Below, piece by piece: positions 39,401-48,312 of a DNA stretch of 64,000 bases. Made by a program: the position numbers and the translations under genes. Source of the DNA: Actinomycetota bacterium (GTDB taxonomy: Bacteria > Actinomycetota > Acidimicrobiia > Acidimicrobiales > CADCSY01). How positions within the stretch are numbered: the first letter of the stretch is position 1; each line of letters begins with the position of its first letter. The stretch spans positions 1 to 64,000 of the forward strand of contig SIRW01000097.1 of assembly GCA_004366205.1 (NCBI GenBank), given 5' to 3'. Under the pieces are notes generated by a model that saw only the letters and a program-made list of their open reading frames with translations, was not told where the DNA came from and did no database searches.

Positions 39401-41278
39401 ATGGCCGTGCAGTCCCTCTACCGCCGGTACCGGCCGCGCCGGTTCGGCGACGTGCGGGGCCAGGAGCACGTCGTGCGGGTGCTCGGCAACGCCGTCCGCG
39501 AGGGCACGGTCAGCCACGCCTACCTGTTCAGCGGACCCCGCGGCACGGGCAAGACCTCCACCGCCCGCATCCTGGCCAAGGCCCTCAACTGCACGGCGTC
39601 CGTCGACGGCGAGCCGTGCTGCACGTGCGAGTCGTGCGTGGCGGTGGAGGCCGGCACGTCCCTCGACGTCGTCGAGCTCGACGCGGCGTCGAACCGGGGC
39701 GTCGAGGACATGCGCGACCTCGTCGCCCGGGTGGCGCTCGGCACCTCGGGCCGCACGAAGCTCTACATCCTCGACGAGGTCCACATGCTCACCAAGGACG
39801 CGTCGAACACGTTGCTGAAGACCCTGGAGGAGCCCCCGGGCCACGTGGTGTTCGTGCTCGCCACCACCGAGCCCGAGAAGGTGCTGCCGACCATCCGCAG
39901 CCGCACCCAGCACCTCGAGTTCCGGCTGCTGCCCGCAGCGGTGCTCGTCGAGCACCTGCGCTGGGTCGCCTCCGACGCCGGCCTCGCCCTCGACGACGAG
40001 GCCATCGAGGCGGCCGTGCGCCGCGGGGCCGGCTCCGCGCGCGACTCGCTCTCGGCGCTCGACCAGATCGTCGCGGCCGGGGGCGCCGCCGCCGACGAGG
40101 CGCCCCTCGACGAGATCATCGAGGCGATCTGCGAGGAGGACCCGGGACGGGCCCTCGCCGCCGTCGCCCGGGCCGCCGACGCCGGCCGCGAACCCCGGCA
40201 GCTCGCCAGCGGGCTGCTCGCGCACCTGCGGGACGCCTTCCTCTCGCTCGAGGCCCCCGACCTCGTCGCCCTGCCCGACGCCGCTCGCGAGCGGGTCGCC
40301 GCCCAGGCGGCCCGCCTCGGTCGCCCCGGCGTGCTCGCCGCCCTCACGGCCGTCGGCGAGGCCGCGGCGCTCATGCGCGACGCCCCTGACCCGCGGGTGC
40401 CGCTCGAGGTGGCGCTCGTGCGGGTCACCCGGCGGGCGGACACCACCGTCGAGGCCCTCGCCGAGCGCGTCGCCCGGCTGGAGCGGGCCGTTCGCGACGG
40501 TGGTGCCGGATCGCCGGGCGCACCGGCCCGGACCGCGGGGGGCTCGGGCCGCACGGCCGGACCCGCCCCGGACCCGCCGGCGAGGACCGCGGGGGGATCG
40601 GGCCGCACGGCCGGACCGGCCCCGGACCCGCCGCCCGCACCCCGGGCTGCCACCGGCCGCCCGGCCCTCGGCGGCGTCCGCCGGAGCCGCAGCGGCAGCG
40701 GCGCCGGTACCCCCACCGGCGCCGGCCCGGGCCCGGCGCCCGGCGGCGGGGAGCCCGCGGGCGCGCCGCCCGCAAGGGGCGCGGCGCCCGCCCACGCCGG
40801 GTCCGCTGACCTGCCCACGCGCGACGAGCTCACCGTCGCCTGGGCCGACCACATCGTCGGGTCGCTGCGGCCCGCCACCAAGGCCCGCTACCTGGCGGGC
40901 CGCTTCGTGGAGGTCCGTGACGGCGCCGCCGTGTTCGCCCTCCCCAACCAGGTGCACCGCGACCAGTGCGAGACCCGGCGGGCCGACGTCGAGGAGGCCC
41001 TCGCCGCCCACTTCGGCCGGCCGGTGCCCCTGCGCCTGGTGGTCGACGCCGGCGAGACGGGCGCCGCCCGCCCCGACCGCGCCGCCACGGGACGGAGCGG
41101 CGAGGACGCCGCCCTCCCAGCCGCGCCGGCCGGCGGGCCGGCCGAGGGCGGTGAGCCCGAGCTCGTCGACGTCTCCGAGCTCACCGACGCCCCCGACCAG
41201 CCCGCCGACGGGGTGGCCCGGCTGGCCGAGGCGTTCCCCGGTGCCGAGGTCGTCGAGGACCCGCCCTCCACCGGCTGA
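39401..41278 (+). CDS. dnaX: DNA polymerase III subunit gamma/tau
   Basis: SLYRRYRPRRFGDVRGQEHVVRVLGNAV, GPRGTGKTSTARILAKALNC, Zn cysteines CCTCESC, ILDEVHMLTKDASNTLLKTLEEPP. Confidence 0.97.
   Translation: MAVQSLYRRYRPRRFGDVRGQEHVVRVLGNAVREGTVSHAYLFSGPRGTGKTSTARILAKALNCTASVDGEPCCTCESCVAVEAGTSLDVVELDAASNRGVEDMRDLVARVALGTSGRTKLYILDEVHMLTKDASNTLLKTLEEPPGHVVFVLATTEPEKVLPTIRSRTQHLEFRLLPAAVLVEHLRWVASDAGLALDDEAIEAAVRRGAGSARDSLSALDQIVAAGGAAADEAPLDEIIEAICEEDPGRALAAVARAADAGREPRQLASGLLAHLRDAFLSLEAPDLVALPDAARERVAAQAARLGRPGVLAALTAVGEAAALMRDAPDPRVPLEVALVRVTRRADTTVEALAERVARLERAVRDGGAGSPGAPARTAGGSGRTAGPAPDPPARTAGGSGRTAGPAPDPPPAPRAATGRPALGGVRRSRSGSGAGTPTGAGPGPAPGGGEPAGAPPARGAAPAHAGSADLPTRDELTVAWADHIVGSLRPATKARYLAGRFVEVRDGAAVFALPNQVHRDQCETRRADVEEALAAHFGRPVPLRLVVDAGETGAARPDRAATGRSGEDAALPAAPAGGPAEGGEPELVDVSELTDAPDQPADGVARLAEAFPGAEVVEDPPSTG
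40530..40637 (+). repeat. Tandem 54-bp duplication within dnaX linker (18-aa unit RTAGGSGRTAGPAPDPPA/P)
   Basis: Two consecutive near-identical 54-bp copies, 40530-40583 and 40584-40637. Confidence 0.9.
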
Positions 41279-41318
41279 CGCCCCGACCGGCGGCCTGATC
41301 CGTGGGAAGATCGACGGC

Positions 41319-41654
41319 ATGGCCGACGAGCCCGACCTGAACCTCAACGCCCTGCTCGAACAGGCCCAGCAGGTGCAGCAGCAGCTGCTCGCGGCCCGGT
41401 CCGCCGCCGCCGAGCAGGTGGTCGAAGGGCACGCCGGCGGCGGGGTCGTCAGCGTGGAGGTCACCGGGGGCCTCGAGTTCCGCAAGGTCACGATCTCGCC
41501 CGAGGTGGTCGACCCCGCCGACGTCGAGATGCTCGAGGACCTCGTGCTCGCCGCGATCCACGACGCACTCCACCGCGTCGAGGAGTTGCAGCAGGGCGCC
41601 ATGGGCGGCCTCGACCTGGGGGGCGGCATCCAGGGCCTGCTCGGCGGCTCCTGA
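41319..41654 (+). CDS. YbaB/EbfC family nucleoid-associated protein
   Basis: NLNALLEQAQQVQQQLLAARSAAAEQVVEGHAGGGVVSVEVTGGLEFRKVTISPEVVDP; between dnaX and recR. Confidence 0.93.
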   Translation: MADEPDLNLNALLEQAQQVQQQLLAARSAAAEQVVEGHAGGGVVSVEVTGGLEFRKVTISPEVVDPADVEMLEDLVLAAIHDALHRVEELQQGAMGGLDLGGGIQGLLGGS

Positions 41655-41666
41655 CCAGGTTCGCCG

Positions 41667-42266
41667 GTGTACGCCGCCGCCGTCCAGGAGCTCATCGACG
41701 AGCTGGGCCGCCTGCCCGGCATCGGGCCCAAGTCCGCCCAGCGCATCGCCTTCCACCTGCTGAAGGTGCCGGCCTCCGACGCGCTGCGCCTCGCCGCCGC
41801 CATCACCCAGGCCAAGGAGCGGGTCGTGTTCTGCGGCCGCTGCTTCAACGTGGCCGAGGCGCCGGAGTGCGACATCTGCGCCGACCCTCGCCGGGACCCT
41901 CACGTCGTGTGCGTCGTCGAGGAGCCCCGCGACGTCGTGGCCATCGAGCGCACCCAGGAGTACCGGGGGCGCTACCACGTGCTCCAGGGGGCGATCAGCC
42001 CCATCGAGGGCATCGGGCCCGACCAGCTGAAGGTGGCCGAGCTGCTCGCCCGCATCGAGCCCGAGGGCATCACCGAGGCCATCCTCTGCACGAACCCCAA
42101 CATCGAAGGTGAGGCCACCGCCATGTACCTCGCCCGCCTGCTCAAGCCCCTGGGGCTGCGGGTGACGCGGATCGCCAGCGGCCTGCCGGTGGGCGGCGAC
42201 CTCGAGTACGCCGACGAGCTGACCCTCGGTCGGGCGCTCGAGGGCCGGCGCGACGTGGAGGCCTGA
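41667..42266 (+). CDS. recR: Recombination protein RecR
   Basis: [24 protein letters not shown], CxxC zinc finger [55 protein letters not shown]. Confidence 0.97.
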   Translation: MYAAAVQELIDELGRLPGIGPKSAQRIAFHLLKVPASDALRLAAAITQAKERVVFCGRCFNVAEAPECDICADPRRDPHVVCVVEEPRDVVAIERTQEYRGRYHVLQGAISPIEGIGPDQLKVAELLARIEPEGITEAILCTNPNIEGEATAMYLARLLKPLGLRVTRIASGLPVGGDLEYADELTLGRALEGRRDVEA

Positions 42267-42309
42267 GGTCGACCCTCGGGGGTCAGGCCGGCCAGGCCGG
42301 GGCGCGGGC

Positions 42310-42702
42310 ATGCTCGTCGCCACGGCGGGCTCGGTCGGGCTCGGCGTCGCCGCCTTCCTCCCGTGGGGCCGCAGCGGCACGGCCCGACGGAACAGCTTCG
42401 AGCTCGTGCAGGCGGCCGAGCGCCTCGACCTGCTCGACGGCGCCCTCGCCGGCGTGGGCGCGCTGGCCTGGTTCCTGGTGCCCGCCGCCGTCGCCGGGGT
42501 GTGGCTGGCGGCCGTCCTCCGCCGCCCGGTCATGGCCGGTACCCTGGCGTCGTCGGTGGCGGCCCTCGGCCTGGCGCTGGCGGTGGTGGTGCGGTCCTCA
42601 CCGGTCCGCACCGAGCCGGGCCTGGTGTGGGGGGTCGCAGCGGCGGCGACCGCCCTGGCGGGCGTGGCGTGGATGGTGATCGAGCGAAGGGGCGAGCGGT
42701 GA
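42310..42702 (+). CDS. Hypothetical membrane protein (about 4 TM)
   Basis: Hydrophobic segments VATAGSVGLGVAAFLPWG, WFLVPAAVAGVWLAAVL, LASSVAALGLALAVVV, WGVAAAATALAGVAWMVI. Confidence 0.75.
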   Translation: MLVATAGSVGLGVAAFLPWGRSGTARRNSFELVQAAERLDLLDGALAGVGALAWFLVPAAVAGVWLAAVLRRPVMAGTLASSVAALGLALAVVVRSSPVRTEPGLVWGVAAAATALAGVAWMVIERRGER

Positions 42703-44261
42703 GCGACGGGGGCGAGGCGGCGACCGGTGGGAGCGAGGGGGGCGGGCGGCCCGTCGACTGGGACGCCGACCTTCCCGACTACGTCCCCCCGGTCCGCTCG
42801 GGACCGGCCCGGGGGGTCGTCGCCGGGGGCGTCGCGCGCGTCGTCGCCCTGCTCGCCGCCGGGGTGTTCGCCGTGGTCGCCCTCACCGGCACCGACGGGG
42901 CGGACACGCCGGAGGCGGCCGTCGAGCGGCTGTTCGACGCCCTCGCCGACGAAGACGTCATCGGTCTGCTCGAGGCCCTCGCGCCCGGTGAGCGCCGGGC
43001 CGTGCTCGACCCCGTGCGCGCCGTGACCGCCGAGCTGCAGCGCCTTGGCGTGCTGGGCGAGGAGCTCGACCTGGGCGGGGTGCACGGGTTCGACCTGCGG
43101 GTCGAGGGCCTCGAGCTGGCCAGCGCCGAGCTGGGGCCCGGCGTCGCCGAGGTGCGGATCGTGGCCGGCACGCTGCACGCCGACGTGCGTCCGGCGGACA
43201 TCCCGTTGGGGCCGGTCGCGCGGGACCTGCTCGACGCCTTCGAGGCCGGACTCGAACCCACCTCGGAGTCCACGGACCTCGCCGCCGAGCCCGACGCCGT
43301 CATCGTCGCCATCGAGGAGGCGGGCGGCTGGCACGTCTCGCTCGGCTACACGATCGCCGAGCAGTGGCGCCGCGATGCCGGTGAGCCGCTGCCCGCCTTC
43401 GGGCAGGGAGTTCAGCCCCAGGGAGCGGACGGTCCGGAGGAGGCGGTGCGGGCGATGCTCGACGCCGCCCTCGACCTGGACCTCCGGGCGGTCATCGCCC
43501 TCACCCCGCCCGACGAGATGCGGGCCCTGCACGACTACGCACCGCTGTTCCTCGACGAGGTCGAGGCCGAGGCCGTCGAGGCCCGGCGGCACACCGACCT
43601 GACGCTCGACCGGTTGGAGACCGAGGTCGTCGAGCGGCGGGGCGCCAGCGCCCGCGTCGCCGTCACCGGCCTCGCCATCTCGGGAACGGTCGACGGTGAG
43701 GACGGCTCGCTGAGCTGGGACGGCGAGTGCCTCGAGTGGCGGGACCGGTACTCCCATGACCGGCAGTGCTTGGACGACCTCGAGGACGAGGGCCTGCCCC
43801 GTTCGGTCACCGGGTCGCTCGAGTCGATGCTCCGGGTGACGGCGGTCGAGGTCGACGGCGCCTGGTACCTGAGCCCCGTGCGCAGCGCGCTCGACGGCTC
43901 CGTGGACCTGCTCCGCCTGCTCGAGCGGGAGCACGTCGAGGACGTGGCCGAGCTCGTGTCGGACTTCGGCATGTTCTTCCTCGGTGCCGGGCTGGGCGGC
44001 TTCGACTTCGACGACGAAGCCTGGGCCGAGGAGCGCTGGGCCGAGGAGGGCTGGGAGGTGGCTCCCGACGATCGCGGACCGCCCGGGGCCGAGTGCTTCG
44101 ACGAGTACGAGCGGGCCCTCGGTGACGAGCCCGACGGCGCCGGCCCCGACGACATCGAGCGCATCCACGCCGAGCTCGACGCCTGCCTGCACGCCGGCGA
44201 CAGCCGGGGTTGGTCGACCGGCGGCCGCGGGCGGCGCGACGGCGCTCCGGGCGACGGCTGA
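42699..44261 (+). CDS. Hypothetical membrane-anchored protein with duplicated extracytoplasmic domain
   Basis: Single TM (VVALLAAGVFAVVAL) then two similar PEAAV..LFDAL / PEEAV..MLDAA modules; GTGA overlap with upstream gene. Confidence 0.7.
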   Translation: MSDGGEAATGGSEGGGRPVDWDADLPDYVPPVRSGPARGVVAGGVARVVALLAAGVFAVVALTGTDGADTPEAAVERLFDALADEDVIGLLEALAPGERRAVLDPVRAVTAELQRLGVLGEELDLGGVHGFDLRVEGLELASAELGPGVAEVRIVAGTLHADVRPADIPLGPVARDLLDAFEAGLEPTSESTDLAAEPDAVIVAIEEAGGWHVSLGYTIAEQWRRDAGEPLPAFGQGVQPQGADGPEEAVRAMLDAALDLDLRAVIALTPPDEMRALHDYAPLFLDEVEAEAVEARRHTDLTLDRLETEVVERRGASARVAVTGLAISGTVDGEDGSLSWDGECLEWRDRYSHDRQCLDDLEDEGLPRSVTGSLESMLRVTAVEVDGAWYLSPVRSALDGSVDLLRLLEREHVEDVAELVSDFGMFFLGAGLGGFDFDDEAWAEERWAEEGWEVAPDDRGPPGAECFDEYERALGDEPDGAGPDDIERIHAELDACLHAGDSRGWSTGGRGRRDGAPGDG

Positions 44262-44327
44262 CCTGCCCGATCACGTGGGTCGGGCGCCGGCCGGAACCGG
44301 TGCCCGCCGACCGACTCGTCGGGTCGG

Positions 44328-45512
44328 CTACGAGATGGTCTGGAACAGGGCGGCGTCGCCCTGCCCGCCGCCGCCGCACAGGGCGGCCGCGCCGAGGCCG
44401 CCGCCGCGGCGGCGCAGCTCGTGGAGGACCGTGAGCGCGAGGCGCGCGCCCGACATGCCGATGGGGTGGCCGAGGGCGATGGCGCCACCGTTGACGTTGG
44501 TGACCTCGTCGGTGATGCCCAGGTCCTGCATCGAGGCGAGGCCGACGGCGGCGAACGCCTCGTTGATCTCGAACAGCGAGACGTCGCCCACCTGCTTGCC
44601 CGCCTTCTCCAGGGCCGCCTTGATGGCCCGCGACGGCTGGTGCAACAGCGACGGGTCGGGGCCGGCGACCTGCCCGTAGGCGACGAGCTCGCCCAGGGGC
44701 GTGACGCCGAGCTGCTCGGCCCGCTCCCTGGTCGTGACGACGAGGGCGCAGGCACCGTCGGAGATCTGGCTGGCGTTGCCGGCGGTGATGGCGCCCGAGG
44801 CGGCGAACGCGGGGCGCAGGCCCGCCAGCGACTCGGCGGTGGTGCCGGGGCGCACGCCCTCGTCGCTCTCGACGAGGACGGGGTCGCCCTTGCGCTGGGG
44901 CACCTCGACGGGGACGATCTCCTCGGCGAGGTGCCCGTCCTTGGCCGCCGCGGCCGCCCGCTCGTGGCTCCTGGCGGCGAACTCGTCCTGGGCCTCGCGG
45001 GGCAGGTTCGCCGAGGCGGAGTACTTCTCGGTGCCCTCACCCATGGCGCACAGGTCGAAGGCGCAGAACAGCCCGTCGTGGGCCATGGCGTCCACGACGG
45101 TCTTGTCGCCGAAGCGGTAGCCGGCGCGCGCCTCGGGCAGCAGGTAGGGCGCCTGGGTCATCGACTCCATGCCGCCGGCGACCACGACCTCGGCGTCGCC
45201 GGACTGCACCATCTGGTCGGCGAGGTACAGGGCGTTGAGGCCCGACAGGCAGACCTTGTTGATCGTGGTGGCCGGCACGGTCATCGGGATGCCGGCCTTC
45301 ACCGCCGCCTGGCGGGCGGTGATCTGGCCCTGCCCGGCCTGGAGGACCTGGCCCATGATCACGTAGTCGACCTGGTCGGGGGCCACCCCGGCCCGCTCGA
45401 GGGCGGCGCCGATGGCGATCCCGCCGAGATCCATGGCCGTGAAGCTGGCCAGAGCGCCCGAGAGCTTGCCGATCGGCGTGCGGGCGCCGGCGATGATGAC
45501 TGAGCCGGGCAT
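44328..45512 (-). CDS. Acetyl-CoA C-acetyltransferase (thiolase)
   Basis: VIIAGARTPIGKLSGAL, NKVCLSGLNAL, GGMESMTQAPYLL, NVNGGAIALGHPIGMSGARL, CGGGGQGDAALF. Confidence 0.95.
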   Translation of the reverse strand: MPGSVIIAGARTPIGKLSGALASFTAMDLGGIAIGAALERAGVAPDQVDYVIMGQVLQAGQGQITARQAAVKAGIPMTVPATTINKVCLSGLNALYLADQMVQSGDAEVVVAGGMESMTQAPYLLPEARAGYRFGDKTVVDAMAHDGLFCAFDLCAMGEGTEKYSASANLPREAQDEFAARSHERAAAAAKDGHLAEEIVPVEVPQRKGDPVLVESDEGVRPGTTAESLAGLRPAFAASGAITAGNASQISDGACALVVTTRERAEQLGVTPLGELVAYGQVAGPDPSLLHQPSRAIKAALEKAGKQVGDVSLFEINEAFAAVGLASMQDLGITDEVTNVNGGAIALGHPIGMSGARLALTVLHELRRRGGGLGAAALCGGGGQGDAALFQTIS

Positions 45513-45622
45513 GTGGTCCTCCCAATCTGGCGGTGGCCCCGAGTCTACGACCCGCCCCCACCGGCCCTCCACCCCGCCCGCTGAGTGGTCGCGGAAGTTC
45601 GCGACTGGGTAGCGTCGCGGCC

Positions 45623-46798
45623 ATGCCTCGCACCACCCGCGCCTACTCCATCTCCGCCGAGTCGATCGCCGCCGAGCGCGAACGGGTCGGCGGCGACCCC
45701 GCCAAGATGGACGTGTCCAACGTCGTCAAGCTCGACGAGCTCGAGCTGCGGGACCTCGGGCCCCGCGACGTCCACCTGCGCATCCTGGCGGCGTCGGCCG
45801 AGCACAACATCGACCACGCCGCCACCGCCGACACCGTGAACATCGCCGAGATGCGCGGCGGCCGCATCTTCCCCGGCAACTCGGCGCTGGGCGAGGTGAT
45901 CGCCGTCGGCGACCAGGTGACGCGCTTTCGCGAAGGCGACATCGTCATCACCCACTGCAACGGCGACCCCGACGAGTACGGCTTCCCGCTGCGGATCTGG
46001 GCCTACGACATGCCCGAGTCGACCGGCTGGTACGCCGAGGAGGCCGTCGTCGGCGACTGGCAGATCATCCCCGCCCCGCTGAACTGCGGCCTGAACCTGT
46101 GGGAGATCGCCGCGCTGCCCCTGCGGGCGCCGACGGCGTACCACATGTGGCGCCGGGCGCTCGGCATGTACCGGCTCAAGGTGCCGCGGGAGCGCCAGGC
46201 CGTGCTCAACGTGCTGGGCTTCGGCGGCGGCGTGTCCGAGCTGTTCCTCCAGCTCGCCCGGGCCGAGGGCCACAACGCCTTCTTCTGCTCGGGCAGCCCC
46301 GAGCGGCGCGCCGCTCTCGAGAAGTTCGGCGTGGTGGGCATCGACCAGAAGGCGTTCAACCGGTTCGCCTCCGACGACGACGTCAAGGCGTTCCGCAAGC
46401 ACGTGCGTGAGATCACCGACGGCCGCGACATGCACATCGTGTGCGACATGCTGCGCGGCCCGGTCTTTGCGGCCGGCCTGGCGGCCTCGGCACGCCAGGG
46501 TGTGAACACCAGCGCAGGCTGGCAGCTCAGCCAGGTCCTCGAGTACAACACCACGATCCTGTCGGTGAAGCAGATCACCCTCGACCACACGCACTACGAG
46601 ACGATCCAGGGGTGTTGGGCCGCCACCGAGCTGTACGGCCGGGTGTTCCAGCCCACGATCCACCACGAGATCTACTCGTTCGAGGACGTGCCGCGGGCGT
46701 TCCACGAGATGCACGAGAACACCCAGACGGGCATCCCCATCATCCGGGTGGCCGAGGACCTGCCCGACGCCGTGTCGGGCATCGTGGGCGAGTCGTAG
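45623..46798 (+). CDS. Zinc-independent MDR-family reductase resembling crotonyl-CoA carboxylase/reductase
   Basis: MDR fold; local resemblance to Ccr (FRKHVREITDGRDMHIVCD; RIWAYD); adjacent to methylmalonyl-CoA epimerase. Confidence 0.7.
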   Translation: MPRTTRAYSISAESIAAERERVGGDPAKMDVSNVVKLDELELRDLGPRDVHLRILAASAEHNIDHAATADTVNIAEMRGGRIFPGNSALGEVIAVGDQVTRFREGDIVITHCNGDPDEYGFPLRIWAYDMPESTGWYAEEAVVGDWQIIPAPLNCGLNLWEIAALPLRAPTAYHMWRRALGMYRLKVPRERQAVLNVLGFGGGVSELFLQLARAEGHNAFFCSGSPERRAALEKFGVVGIDQKAFNRFASDDDVKAFRKHVREITDGRDMHIVCDMLRGPVFAAGLAASARQGVNTSAGWQLSQVLEYNTTILSVKQITLDHTHYETIQGCWAATELYGRVFQPTIHHEIYSFEDVPRAFHEMHENTQTGIPIIRVAEDLPDAVSGIVGES

Positions 46799-46807
46799 GG
46801 GGGCGCG

Positions 46808-47209
46808 GTGCTGCTCACCGAGATCGACCACGTGGCCATCGCGGTGCGCGACCTCGAAGCCGCCATCGACTACTACCGGCGGGCGTTCGGGGCCGAGGTC
46901 GCCCACCGCGAGGTCGTCGACAGCGACGGCGTCGAGGAGGCGCTGCTCAAGGTGGCCGAGAGCTACGTGCAGCTTCTGACCCCGACCCGGGACGACTCGC
47001 CGGTTGCGACCTACCTCGAGAAGCGGGGCGAGGGCATCCACCACGTCGGCTACCGGGTCGACGACTGCGCCGCCGCTCTCCAGGCGGTGAAGGACGCGGG
47101 CGGCCGTCCCATCGACGAGGCGCCCCGCCCGGGCTCGCGCGGCACGACCGTGGCGTTCGTCCACCCCAAGGGCAGCTTCGGCACCCTCATCGAGCTCGTG
47201 GAGGAGTAG
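46808..47209 (+). CDS. mce: Methylmalonyl-CoA epimerase (VOC superfamily)
   Basis: EIDHVAIAVRDLEAAIDYYRRAFGAEVAHREVVDSDGVEEALLKVAESYVQLLTP, EGIHHVGYRVDD. Confidence 0.92.
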   Translation: MLLTEIDHVAIAVRDLEAAIDYYRRAFGAEVAHREVVDSDGVEEALLKVAESYVQLLTPTRDDSPVATYLEKRGEGIHHVGYRVDDCAAALQAVKDAGGRPIDEAPRPGSRGTTVAFVHPKGSFGTLIELVEE

Positions 47210-47214
47210 GCCGG

Positions 47215-48312
47215 CTGGCCGTCGAGCTCCCCGGCTTCGTCGACCGCCACGCCCACCTGTTGCGCGTGGCCGCCGGCGCGCCGGCACCGTGGGGCGGCGA
47301 CCCCTCCGACGTCGACGCCGTCGCCGCCTACCACCGGCGGGTGGCCGAGCGCTGGTCCACCCCGATGGACGAGCCTGACCCGCCGCTCACCGTCGACGAC
47401 CGGTTGCGGGGCCGGCTCGAGCGCGCCCTCGAGCGGGCCGCCGCGGTGGGTCTGGTGCAGCTCACCGAGGCCGGGATCACCGACTGGGCCTACCTCGACG
47501 CCCTGCGCGACCTGCGCGAGCGCGGGCCGTTGCCGCTCGCCGTCCGGCTCTTCGTCGCCAGCGGGATCGCCGAGCCCGGCCGCATGACCCGCACCGGCGA
47601 CCCGTGGCTCGAGGTCGAGGGCGTGAAGCTCTACGCCGACGGCTGGCTGGGCCCGCGCACCTGCGCGCTGTGCCGGCCGTTCGCCGACCGGGACGACGCC
47701 GGCGTGCTCTTCCTCGACGCCGACGCCATCGCCCGGCGGGCCGACCCCTTCGCCGAGGCCGGGTTCGCGATCGCCACCCACGCCATCGGGGACCGCGCCA
47801 TCGAGGCCGCCCTCGACGGCTACGAGCGCCTGTACGGCAGCGACTGCCGGGTGGCCGCGCCCCGCGTCGAGCACGCCCAGGTGCTGCGCGCCGACCTCGT
47901 CGAGCGCATCGCCACGTTGGGGGTGGTGGCGTGCATCCAGCCGTCGTTCGCCGTGTCCGACGCCGAAGCCGCCCGGGCCGGGCTGGGCCCCGACCGCCTC
48001 GAGCACGCCTACCGCTGGGACGAGCTGCTGGCCGCGGGCGCGCGGGTGGTCACCGGATCGGACTTCCCGATCGAGGCGCTGGAGCCCCTCACCGGCCTCC
48101 AGCACCTGGTGACCGGGGTGCCCCTCGACGGGGACCCCGACCACCCCGAGGCCCCGACGCTTCGGCTCGACGTCGCCCTCGAGCTCATGACCGACGCCGC
48201 CGCAGGCACCACCGTGCTCGAGGTCCACCCGCGGGATGCGGACCTGCGTGAGATCCACCGGATCGAGGTGCTCGAGGCCCGGCCCACGCCCGCCGCGACG
48301 CCGCCGCCGTGA
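47215..48312 (+). CDS. Amidohydrolase family protein (YtcJ-like)
   Basis: GFVDRHAHLL, VKLYADGWLGPRTCAL, IATHAIGDRAIEAAL, VEHAQVL, ACIQPSFAVSDA, TGSDFPIE. Start codon uncertain. Confidence 0.85.
   Translation: MAVELPGFVDRHAHLLRVAAGAPAPWGGDPSDVDAVAAYHRRVAERWSTPMDEPDPPLTVDDRLRGRLERALERAAAVGLVQLTEAGITDWAYLDALRDLRERGPLPLAVRLFVASGIAEPGRMTRTGDPWLEVEGVKLYADGWLGPRTCALCRPFADRDDAGVLFLDADAIARRADPFAEAGFAIATHAIGDRAIEAALDGYERLYGSDCRVAAPRVEHAQVLRADLVERIATLGVVACIQPSFAVSDAEAARAGLGPDRLEHAYRWDELLAAGARVVTGSDFPIEALEPLTGLQHLVTGVPLDGDPDHPEAPTLRLDVALELMTDAAAGTTVLEVHPRDADLREIHRIEVLEARPTPAATPPP

Noticed and set aside
39401-41278. Programmed frameshift in dnaX producing gamma
   Set aside because: No A-rich slippery heptamer noticed in this GC-rich gene; no evidence for a gamma product.
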